Shown: piece after piece, positions 57,415 through 64,000 of the stretch
Layout of the letters: each line of letters begins with the position of its first letter
Numbering within the stretch: the first letter of the stretch is position 1
Source: Hydrogenophaga sp.
GTDB lineage: Bacteria; Pseudomonadota; Gammaproteobacteria; Burkholderiales; Burkholderiaceae_C
DNA length: 64,000 nt
Direction: 5' to 3'
Assembly (NCBI RefSeq): GCF_018780385.1
Contig: NZ_JADMJO010000033.1
Location: forward strand, 62,001 to 126,000
The notes under the pieces: model-generated
The model's input: the letters and a program-made list of their open reading frames with translations, nothing else
The model's database searches: none
What the model was told of the DNA's origin: nothing
Position numbers and translations under genes: made by a program

Positions 57415-57879
57415 CTAGTCCAGATCGTCGAGCGACGCGCTCCAGCGGTCGTTCCATCCGGACTTGGATGGCTCATCCTTCAACCCGTCAATGTCGCGCC
57501 GGTCCCGTTTGGTCGGCCGACCCATGGTCTGGCTGTGCGCGGGCTCGGGTGCCAGGCGGCGCATCTCGGCGTTGGCTGCGCGTTGTGCCAGCGATGCCGC
57601 TGTTTCCTCATAGAGCAGGGCGGCCACCGGCGCTGCCGCGCGCACGCCGCTCAAGCCCCGCACAACGACCGTGCGCACTTCATGGCCGATGCGCAGCTCC
57701 AGCGTGTCGCCGGTCTTCACGTCCTTGGACGGTTTTGCCAGCTGGCCGTTGAGCCTGACGCGACCCTTGTCAATTTCCTCGCTGCTCAGGCCCCGCGTCT
57801 TGTAGAAGCGCGCGGCCCAGAGCCATTTGTCGAGACGGACCTTGACGGACTGCGGTTCGGTGGTGGTGGCGGGTTTCAT
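57415..57879 (-). CDS. hslR: S4-domain RNA-binding protein, Hsp15/HslR family
   Basis: 154 residues with an S4 domain (VRLDKWLWAARFYKTRGLSS..IDKGRVRLNG) and a basic C-terminal tail. HslR/Hsp15 binds stalled 50S subunits carrying nascent chains and rescues them in heat stress. The start overlaps the tctE stop as ATGA, so it is likely cotranscribed with tctDE; the functional link is unclear. Confidence 0.88.
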   Translation of the reverse strand: MKPATTTEPQSVKVRLDKWLWAARFYKTRGLSSEEIDKGRVRLNGQLAKPSKDVKTGDTLELRIGHEVRTVVVRGLSGVRAAAPVAALLYEETAASLAQRAANAEMRRLAPEPAHSQTMGRPTKRDRRDIDGLKDEPSKSGWNDRWSASLDDLD

Positions 57880-59327
57880 GCAGAGGGGTTGGGTGGGGCC
57901 AGTGGCAGGCGCACGGTGGCATCCAGCCCACGCACCTGACCCGATTGTGTGCGGTTGTCCAGATCGATCGCGCCGCCGAGCGACTGCACGATCTCGCGGC
58001 AGATCGCCAGGCCCAGCCCCGAGCCCGCCGCGCTGCTGCCCTGCCGATGTTCGGTGGCAAACGGCTGGAACAGGCGCTCGCGCAGCGCGATCGAGATGCC
58101 CGGGCCTTCGTCGCTGATGGTGAGGGCGGCGGTCTGGGCATCCGTCACCAGCGCCACGGTCAGCGCCGAGCCCGCTGGCGTGTTCTTGATGGCGTTGTGC
58201 AGCAGGTTGCGGCTGAGTTCACGCAGCGCCCATTCGTGGGCGCGCACGGGTGCGGGTTGTGTGGTGATGGAAAAATCGAGTGCGCGCTCGGCGATGAGCG
58301 CCGAGAGGTCGAGCGCGACCAGGCGCACCAGGGCCGACCAGTCGTGCACGGGCGCGCTCTTTTCCTGGCGCAGTTGCTCCACCTTGGCCAGCGCGAGCAT
58401 CTGGTTGGCCAGCTCGGTGGCGCGCTGCACCGTGTGGCCGATCTCCTCCAGCGCCTGAAGCGGCTCCACATCGCCACGCTGCGCCGATTGCACCTGCGTC
58501 TTGAGCACAGCCAGCGGCGTGCGCAGCTGGTGCGAGGTGTCGCGCACAAAACGCTTCTGGTGTTCCAGCAGGTGCGAGAGGCGCTGCATGTGCTGGTTGG
58601 TCGCGTCCAGCAACGGCAGCAGTTCGCGCGGCGCGCCTTCGGTGGGCAGGGGCGACAGGTCGTTTTCGCTGCGCATGCCCAGCGCATGGCTGATCGCGCG
58701 CACCGGGCGCGTGGCGCGTTGCACCACGAACACCACCACCAGCGCGATCACCAGCACCAGCGCGGCCTGCCGCCAGAGTGTGTCGATCAGGATCTGACGG
58801 GCCAGTGTCTCGCGCAGCTCCAGCGTCTCGGCCACCTGGATGGTGGCCATGCCCTGCTCGTACACGCCCGAGACCGGTTGCAGCAGCACGGCCATGCGCA
58901 CCGGCACGCCGCGGTACTCGTCGTCGTAGAAGTTCACCAGCGCGGCATAGAGGTTTTCTTGCGGGATGTCGCGCCGCCATGGCGGCATGTCGTCGAAGCC
59001 CGAGACCATCTCGCCCTGCAGGCCGCTCACGCGGTAGTAGATGCGGCTGCGGTTGTCGGCTTCGAAGGCCTCCAGGGCCGAGTAGAGCAGGGTGGATTCG
59101 ATCCGGACGTCGTTGCCCGAGCCTGTGACCCGCAGCTGTTCACCGAGCGACTTGGCGGTGGCGAGCAAGGTGCGGTCGTAGGCGGTGTCGGCCGCGTCCA
59201 GGGCCTGGCGGTACAGCACCAGGGTGTTGATCAGCAGGAAGGCAAACACCGGCAGCAGGATGCCGAGCAACAGGGTGCGGCGCAGCGAGAGGGCATGCGG
59301 CCGGTGAGCCGTGGTGGGCTGGGGCAT
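57876..59327 (-). CDS. tctE: Sensor histidine kinase of the Tct system
   Basis: Membrane kinase of the tricarboxylate-responsive TctDE pair. 483 residues: two membrane helices (about 15-37 and 185-207) flank a periplasmic sensor domain; then HAMP-like linker, the phospho-acceptor H266 in RDTSHQLRTPLAVLK, and the ATP-binding boxes NLLHNAIKNTP, ISDEGPGI and GSGLGLAI. Assignment as TctE rests on family resemblance and on its place opposite tctCBA. Overlaps tctD as TGATG. Confidence 0.88.
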   Translation of the reverse strand: MPQPTTAHRPHALSLRRTLLLGILLPVFAFLLINTLVLYRQALDAADTAYDRTLLATAKSLGEQLRVTGSGNDVRIESTLLYSALEAFEADNRSRIYYRVSGLQGEMVSGFDDMPPWRRDIPQENLYAALVNFYDDEYRGVPVRMAVLLQPVSGVYEQGMATIQVAETLELRETLARQILIDTLWRQAALVLVIALVVVFVVQRATRPVRAISHALGMRSENDLSPLPTEGAPRELLPLLDATNQHMQRLSHLLEHQKRFVRDTSHQLRTPLAVLKTQVQSAQRGDVEPLQALEEIGHTVQRATELANQMLALAKVEQLRQEKSAPVHDWSALVRLVALDLSALIAERALDFSITTQPAPVRAHEWALRELSRNLLHNAIKNTPAGSALTVALVTDAQTAALTISDEGPGISIALRERLFQPFATEHRQGSSAAGSGLGLAICREIVQSLGGAIDLDNRTQSGQVRGLDATVRLPLAPPNPSA

Positions 59328-60013
59328 CAGCTGTCGGCCTTGAGCAGGTAGCCCAGACCGCGCAAGGTGACCAGCTGTGCGCCGGTGTGGGCGATCTTCT
59401 TGCGCAGGCGGTAGGCCACCACCTCGATGGCTTCTGGCTGCACGTGGCTTTCACCAGGAAACACCAGCTCGAACAGGCGCTCCTTGGCGATCGCGTGCCC
59501 CGGCTTGCCGAGCAGGGCTTGCAGCATGGACAACTCGCGCGGCGCCAGCTCCATGGGCTGTCCTGCGAAGTACACCGCGCCGCTGTCTTTTTCCACGTGC
59601 ATGCCGCACCACACCGGCGCGCGGCCGGCGGCGCCCAGCGCGCTGTCGGCGTTGCCCGAACGGCGCACCAGCGCGCGCAGACGCGCTTCCAGTTCGTCGA
59701 GGTCAAAAGGCTTGGGCAGGTAGTCGTCGGCGCCGGTGTTGAGGCCCAGGATCCGGTCGCCCACCGTGCCACGCGCGGTGAGGATGATCACCGGCGTTTC
59801 CAGGCCCGCGGCGCGCGCCTGGCTGAGCACCTCCAGGCCGTCCATGCCGGGCAGGCTGAGGTCGAGCAACACCGCGTCGGGCAGACTGGCCTGCCACAGG
59901 GCCAGCGCGCGTGCGCCGTCCTCGCAACTGAGCACCTGCACGCCGCGCCGCTCGAAGCTGCGCCGCAGGGTGGTCTGCATCGTGGCGTTGTCTTCGATCA
60001 GCAGCACTTTCAT
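59327..60013 (-). CDS. tctD: OmpR-family response regulator of the Tct system
   Basis: DNA-binding regulator paired with TctE. 228 residues from ATG 60013 (a GTG two codons earlier is possible). Receiver domain with acidic pocket E7-D8, phosphorylated D51 (LLDLSLPG) and the lysine in LPKPFD; C-terminal winged helix with ELSMLQALLGKPG and EVVAYRLRKKI. It is divergent from tctC, whose promoter it probably controls. Confidence 0.88.
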   Translation of the reverse strand: MKVLLIEDNATMQTTLRRSFERRGVQVLSCEDGARALALWQASLPDAVLLDLSLPGMDGLEVLSQARAAGLETPVIILTARGTVGDRILGLNTGADDYLPKPFDLDELEARLRALVRRSGNADSALGAAGRAPVWCGMHVEKDSGAVYFAGQPMELAPRELSMLQALLGKPGHAIAKERLFELVFPGESHVQPEAIEVVAYRLRKKIAHTGAQLVTLRGLGYLLKADS

Positions 60014-60111
60014 GGCCACCGATTATGGGCGGCTGGCGTTTCGCTCATGCAGGGCAAGGATGCGGTGTTGTTCGGCTTGCGTCACCGTTTTTGATCCTTT
60101 GAGACCCGCCA

Positions 60112-60197
60112 TCCTAGGGTTTGTCCTAGGGCGGCGGACAGCGAACTGACAGCGCTCGGTCGCAAGATACGATCGTCAGATCACTCACAGCAGGAGA
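60112..60197 (+). promoter_or_regulatory. tctD/tctC divergent control region: repeated CCTAGGG operator, promoter and RBS
   Basis: Two direct copies of TCCTAGGG (60112-60119 and 60124-60131), each containing the palindrome CCTAGG, with a four-base spacer, form a 12-bp period suited to a dimeric OmpR-family regulator. Downstream, CTGACA (60146-60151), 16 bases, TACGAT (60168-60173) is a plausible -35/-10, and CAGGAGA (60191-60197) is the tctC Shine-Dalgarno. Operator assignment is inference. Confidence 0.5.
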
Positions 60198-60203
60198 CAC
60201 ACC

Positions 60204-61163
60204 ATGCGCCGCGACACATTCCTCAAATCCCTGGCCGCACTGGCCGCTGCCGGTGCGTTGCCCAACGCCGCCTGGGCCAATGCCAACATCAAGATGATGA
60301 TCCCCGCCAACCCCGGCGGCGGCTGGGACGGCACGGGCCGCGCGCTCGGCGAAGCCCTGCGCGATGCGGGCGTGGCCTCCTCGGTCACGTTCGAGAACAA
60401 GGGCGGTGCGGCCGGCGCCATCGGCCTCGCCCAGTTCTACAACGCCAGCAAGGGCGACCCGAACGCGCTGATGGTGATGGGCGCCGTCATGCTCGGCGGC
60501 ATCATCACCGGCAAGCCGCCGGTGTCCATCACGCAGCTCACGCCCATTGCGCGCCTGACCACCGAATACAACGTGTTCGTGCTGCCGTCCAACTCGCCCT
60601 ACAAGACCATGAAGGACGTGGTCGAGCAGCTCAAGAAGGACCCGGGCAGCATCAAGTGGGGCGGCGGTTCGCGCGGCGCCACCGAGCACATCGCGGCAGC
60701 GCAGATCGCGCAGTCGGTTGGCGTGCCGGCTGCCAAGATCAACTACGTGCCGTTCCGTGGCGGCGGTGAAGCGGTCGCCGCGATCCTGGGTGGCAACGTC
60801 ACCGTGGGCGGCAGCGGCTACAGCGAGTTCCAGCAGTACATCGACAGCGGCAAGATGCGCGCGATCGCCGTCACCTCGGCGCAGCGCGTCAAGGGCATCG
60901 ATGTGCCCACGCTGAAAGAGCAGGGCATCGACGTGGAGATCGGCAACTGGCGCGGCGTTTATGGCGCGCCCGGCATCACCCAGGCTCAGCGCGACGCACT
61001 CACCGCCATGGTTGTTAAAGCCACGCAGAGCAAGGCCTGGGCCGCAGCCATGGAGAAGAACAACTGGACGCCCGCGCTGCTGACCGGCAAGGCCTTCGAC
61101 GACTTCGTGGACAAGGACTTCTCGTCGCTGCGAGCGACGATGGTCCGCGCCGGCATGGTCTAA
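60204..61163 (+). CDS. tctC: Tripartite tricarboxylate transporter binding protein (Bug family)
   Basis: Periplasmic high-affinity substrate-binding protein delivering citrate-like carboxylates to TctAB. 319 residues with a signal peptide (FLKSLAALAAAGALPNAAWA) and the Bug fold landmarks IPANPGGGWDGTGRAL and FENKGGAAGAIG near the N-terminus, YVPFRGGGEAVAAILGG in the middle. The immediate neighbours tctB and tctA fix the system; the actual substrate is unknown. Confidence 0.93.
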   Translation: MRRDTFLKSLAALAAAGALPNAAWANANIKMMIPANPGGGWDGTGRALGEALRDAGVASSVTFENKGGAAGAIGLAQFYNASKGDPNALMVMGAVMLGGIITGKPPVSITQLTPIARLTTEYNVFVLPSNSPYKTMKDVVEQLKKDPGSIKWGGGSRGATEHIAAAQIAQSVGVPAAKINYVPFRGGGEAVAAILGGNVTVGGSGYSEFQQYIDSGKMRAIAVTSAQRVKGIDVPTLKEQGIDVEIGNWRGVYGAPGITQAQRDALTAMVVKATQSKAWAAAMEKNNWTPALLTGKAFDDFVDKDFSSLRATMVRAGMV

Positions 61164-61168
61164 AAATC

Positions 61169-61310
61169 GGAAGCACCCCCTGCGCCGCTTTGCGGCTTCC
61201 CCCTCTCTGGCGCGCCTTCGGCGCTGGGAGGGGGGCGGCATCTTGGGCCGGCGGAGCCGGACCCTCGATGCCCCTGGAGGGGCTTCCTCTCTCGCTCTGG
61301 GCTCAGCAAT
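61169..61310. repeat. GC-rich dispersed intergenic repeat, copy C, inside the tct operon
   Basis: Fills the 153-base gap between tctC and tctB. The first 36 bases match the copy at 3216 at 34 of 36 positions. Several inverted pairs follow (GGAAGC/GCTTCC, GGCGC/GCGCC, CCGGCGGAGCCGG, CCCCTGGAGGGG). In this place a folded transcript may protect or separate the tctC message from tctBA, as REP-like elements do; this is inference. Confidence 0.6.
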
Positions 61311-61316
61311 ACCGAT

Positions 61317-61841
61317 ATGAACAACGACACCTCACCCACACCCAACCACCGCCCTGGCCAGCTCGCCATGGGCATCGGTGCCCTCATCGTGGCGGCGGTG
61401 CTCGCGTGGGGCGCGATGGCCATCCCGTCCGACGCCGGGTATGCGGGCGTGGGCCCCAATTTCCTGCCCTGGGTGATCAGCGCGGCGCTGGGCCTGTGCG
61501 GCGTGATGCTGATCCGCGAGGTGCTCACCGGCGGCTACCGCCAGATGGAGGAGCCTTCCGGTGCGCCGCGCGGCGACTGGCGCGCATTGGCCTGGGTGTC
61601 GGCCGGTGTGCTGCTCAATGCCTCGCTGATCACGACCATTGGCTTCATCCTGAGCTGCTCGCTGTGTTTCGTGCTCGCGGTGCGCGGCCTGCGCTCCAGC
61701 GAGGGCAAGCCCGGTGGCGATCTTCGCCAGACCGTCAAGGACGCCGTCACCGGCATGCTGATCGCGGCACCCGTGTTCTGGCTCTTCACCAAACTGCTGG
61801 CCGTGAACCTGCCCGGCATCACCGCCAGCGGCTGGATCTGA
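61317..61841 (+). CDS. tctB: Tripartite tricarboxylate transporter small membrane subunit
   Basis: 174 residues with four predicted membrane helices (around 18-36, 48-67, 90-118 and 140-160), the topology of TctB. It pairs with TctA to form the permease. Starts five bases after the repeat, with no clear Shine-Dalgarno, and precedes tctA by four bases. Confidence 0.9.
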   Translation: MNNDTSPTPNHRPGQLAMGIGALIVAAVLAWGAMAIPSDAGYAGVGPNFLPWVISAALGLCGVMLIREVLTGGYRQMEEPSGAPRGDWRALAWVSAGVLLNASLITTIGFILSCSLCFVLAVRGLRSSEGKPGGDLRQTVKDAVTGMLIAAPVFWLFTKLLAVNLPGITASGWI

Positions 61842-61845
61842 CACC

Positions 61846-63339
61846 ATGATGGACACCCTCAACCAACTGCTCGGCGGCTTCGCCACCGCCGGCACCCCCA
61901 TCAACCTGCTGTGGGCCTTCGCCGGCTGCGCGCTGGGCACGGCCATCGGCGTGCTGCCCGGCCTGGGCCCGGCCGTGACCGTGGCCATGCTGCTGCCCAT
62001 CACCGGCCAGGTCGAGCCGACGGCCTCGATGATCTTCTTCGCAGGTATCTACTACGGCGCCATGTACGGTGGCTCGACCACCTCGATCCTGCTCAACACA
62101 CCGGGCGAGACTGGCACCATGGTCACCGCGCTCGAAGGCTTCAAGATGGCCAAGAGCGGGCGCGCGGGCGCGGCGCTGGCCAGCGCGGCCATCGGGTCGT
62201 TCGTGGCCGGCAGCATCGCCACCATCCTGGTCACGCTGTTCGCGCCCATCCTGGCGCAATTCGCCGTGCAGCTGGGCCCGCCCGAGTATTTCTGTTTGAT
62301 GCTGCTGGCCTTCACCACGGTGAGCGCCGTGCTCGGCCAGAGCACGCTGCGTGGCCTCACGGCGCTGTTCTTCGGCCTGGCGCTGGGCCTCATCGGAATC
62401 GACCAGATCACCGCCCAGGTGCGCTACACCGCCGGTGTGCTTGAGTTCATGGACGGCATCGAGGTGGTGCTGGTGGCCGTGGGTCTGTTTGCCGTGGCCG
62501 AGGCGCTCTACAACGCGCTCTATGAGGGCCGCAGCCCGGCCTTCATGAACAAGATGACCCGCGCCCACATGACGCGCAGCGAATGGCGCCGTTCCTGGCC
62601 GGCGTGGCTGCGCGGCACGGCCATCGGTTTTCCGTTCGGCACCATCCCGGCCGGCGGCACAGAAATCCCCACTTTTCTGAGCTACGCCATGGAGCGCAAG
62701 CTGGCCTCACCCGAGCACAAGGCCGAGTTCGGCACCACCGGCGCCATCGAAGGTGTGGCCGGCCCCGAGGCGGCGAACAACGCGGCCGTCACCGGCACGC
62801 TGGTGCCGTTGCTCACGCTGGGCATCCCCACCTCGGTCACGGCGGCCATTCTGCTGAGCGCGCTGCAGAACTACGGCATCAACGCCGGCCCGCAGCTGTT
62901 CCAGACATCGTCCAATCTGGTGTGGGCGCTGATCGCTTCGCTCTACATCGGCAACGTGATGCTGCTCGTGCTCAACCTGCCGATGGTGGGTCTGTGGGTC
63001 AAGCTCTTGAAGATCCCGCGCCCGCAGCTCTACGCGGGCATCCTGATCTTCGCCACGGTGGGTGTTTACGGCATGCGCCAGAGCGCGTTTGATCTGTTCC
63101 TCATGTACGGCCTGGGCCTGCTCGGCGTGGTGATGCGCCGCTACGACTTCCCTACCGCGCCGGTGATCGTGGGCCTGATCCTGGGCCCCATGGCCGAGGC
63201 GCAGATGCGCAATGCGCTGTCCATTGGCGAAGGCAGCTGGATGGTATTCCTGCAGCGTCCGATGTCGGCCACGTTGCTGGCCGTGGTGGTGATGGTGCTG
63301 CTGGTGCCTCGGCTGCTGGCGCGGCGCGTAGTTGCCTGA
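61846..63339 (+). CDS. tctA: Tripartite tricarboxylate transporter large membrane subunit
   Basis: Main permease subunit. 497 residues with about twelve membrane helices and the TctA family signatures [37 protein letters not shown] and [20 protein letters not shown] (a duplicated inverted half). Follows tctB directly. Confidence 0.95.
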   Translation: MMDTLNQLLGGFATAGTPINLLWAFAGCALGTAIGVLPGLGPAVTVAMLLPITGQVEPTASMIFFAGIYYGAMYGGSTTSILLNTPGETGTMVTALEGFKMAKSGRAGAALASAAIGSFVAGSIATILVTLFAPILAQFAVQLGPPEYFCLMLLAFTTVSAVLGQSTLRGLTALFFGLALGLIGIDQITAQVRYTAGVLEFMDGIEVVLVAVGLFAVAEALYNALYEGRSPAFMNKMTRAHMTRSEWRRSWPAWLRGTAIGFPFGTIPAGGTEIPTFLSYAMERKLASPEHKAEFGTTGAIEGVAGPEAANNAAVTGTLVPLLTLGIPTSVTAAILLSALQNYGINAGPQLFQTSSNLVWALIASLYIGNVMLLVLNLPMVGLWVKLLKIPRPQLYAGILIFATVGVYGMRQSAFDLFLMYGLGLLGVVMRRYDFPTAPVIVGLILGPMAEAQMRNALSIGEGSWMVFLQRPMSATLLAVVVMVLLVPRLLARRVVA

Positions 63340-63448
63340 GGGTCACCTCGCGGGCTCGTGAGCGCATGGCGCTCTGCTCCGTGGTCGCCGATGACCGGAC
63401 CAGCCAGCGAAAACCAGACGCTGTCGAAGACAACCCAGAAGGGGCAGA

Positions 63449-63463
63449 TACCCACCAGGGGTA
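63449..63463 (+). promoter_or_regulatory. Inverted repeat just upstream of the sigma54 activator gene
   Basis: TACCC-ACCAG-GGGTA lies 11 bases before the proposed ATG. It could be an operator or a small hairpin covering the ribosome-binding region. Nothing else is recognised in 63340-63473. Confidence 0.25.
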
Positions 63464-63473
63464 CCATTCAAGA

Positions 63474-64000
63474 ATGATCCGGGACAACCGCCTGCCGCGC
63501 GACGCGCAAAGCATTCTTGAACTGGCCGCGAGGTCGATGTTCGATCTGTTTGCCAACGCCAGCGAAGGCATGATGCTGGTGGACCGCGACGCGCGCGTGG
63601 TCTGGATCAACGACCAGTACCGCCGCTTCCTGCCCGCGCTGGGCTTCGAGCGCGAGGAAGACTTCGTGGGCCACCCGGTCTCGCGTGTGGTGCAGAACAC
63701 GCAGATGCACCAGGTGCTGGCCACCGGCAAACCCATCCTCATCGACCTCTTGACCAACAAGGCCGGCACCTTCGTGGTCAGCCGCATTCCCTTGCGCGAC
63801 GACGCGGGTGAGGTCATCGGCGTGCTGGGCATCGTGCTGTTCGACCACCCCGAAACCACGCTGCAGCCACTCATCAGCAAGTTCGCGCGGCTGGAGCAGG
63901 ACCTGAGCGACGCGAGGCGTGAACTCGCCAGCCAGCGCCGTACCAAGTACACCTTCGCCAGCTTCGTGGGCAGCAGCGTCGCCGCACTCGAAGTGAAACG
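63474..64000 (+). CDS. PAS-domain sigma54-dependent activator, 3'-truncated by window edge
   Basis: The frame is open from ATG 63474 to the window end (175 residues). An N-terminal PAS domain (about 20-130: ASEGMMLVDRDARVVWINDQ, IPLRDDAGEVIGVLGIVLF) is followed by a coiled coil (ARLEQDLSDARRELASQRRT), then YTFASFVGSSVAALEVKR, which is how PAS-linked sigma54 activators of this group lead into the AAA+ domain. The AAA+ and Fis-type HTH domains lie outside the window. It directly follows tctCBA on the same strand and may control it or a neighbouring catabolic operon. Confidence 0.75.
   Translation, partial: MIRDNRLPRDAQSILELAARSMFDLFANASEGMMLVDRDARVVWINDQYRRFLPALGFEREEDFVGHPVSRVVQNTQMHQVLATGKPILIDLLTNKAGTFVVSRIPLRDDAGEVIGVLGIVLFDHPETTLQPLISKFARLEQDLSDARRELASQRRTKYTFASFVGSSVAALEVK

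Noticed and set aside
55975-57939. 654-codon plus-strand frame spanning the oxygenase, transporter and hslR genes
   Set aside because: Runs out of frame through two well-supported genes and antisense through a third; no coherent domain.

Overview
The window is GC-rich, gene-dense betaproteobacterial chromosome. Gene content and order (glyA-nrdR-rib genes-nusB, DUF349 and DUF748 proteins, a tctDE/tctCBA tricarboxylate locus with Bug-type binding protein, cysS-alkA-accA-tilS-lysC) and dispersed GC-rich intergenic repeats point to the Burkholderiales, probably Comamonadaceae (Hydrogenophaga/Acidovorax-like). This placement is inference from recognised families; no database was searched. I see no phage, IS element, CRISPR or rRNA; there is one tRNA, Ser(GCT).

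Layout. 1-3216: 3' part of dnaE (+). 3335-9990: a long minus-strand run reading ribE-ribBX-ribH-nusB-aminotransferase-ybgC-tolQ-tolR-tolA. 10082-32880: 22.8 kb of minus-strand type IV pilus minor-pilin genes, made of three complete operons (FimT, PilV, PilW, PilX, PilY1, PilE; 18 genes). ribD is attached to the tail of the promoter-distal-most operon. 33158-36037: nrdR, glyA (with a ZTP-type riboswitch) and a lytic transglycosylase. 36038-36744: 707 bases without a gene, holding a structured RNA candidate and a strong terminator. 36745-43261 (+): an AsmA/DUF748-OmpA protein and a DUF349 protein. 43299-48777 (-): an envelope operon of TPR protein, L,D-transpeptidase, ppiA, ppiB, lpxH, mtfA. 49038-54640 (+): cysS, alkA, accA, tilS, lysC, tRNA-Ser. 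54734-57397 (+): TPR/2OG-oxygenase protein and an EamA transporter. 57415-60013 (-): tctD-tctE-hslR. 60204-63339 (+): tctC-tctB-tctA. 63474-64000 (+): the start of a PAS-sigma54 activator.

The main point of interest is the pilus region. Three paralogous minor-pilin/PilY1 sets sit side by side and split the riboflavin cluster: operon 3 lies between nrdR and ribD, and operons 2 and 1 lie between ribD and ribE. Within each operon most genes overlap by ATGA or TGATG, so stoichiometry is probably set by coupled translation. The three PilY1 proteins have different metal-binding equipment: operon 2 has a MIDAS motif plus one EF-hand-like loop, operon 3 has two EF-hand-like loops and no MIDAS, and operon 1 has none of these. 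This suggests three alternative pilus-tip complexes with different adhesive or calcium-dependent behaviour on one shared pilus machine, whose motor and secretin genes lie outside the window.

Elsewhere the tct region combines substrate-binding protein, two membrane subunits and a TctDE two-component system around a shared divergent control region. The envelope genes (tolQRA, lytic transglycosylase, L,D-transpeptidase, lpxH, AsmA-like protein) are ordinary for the group.
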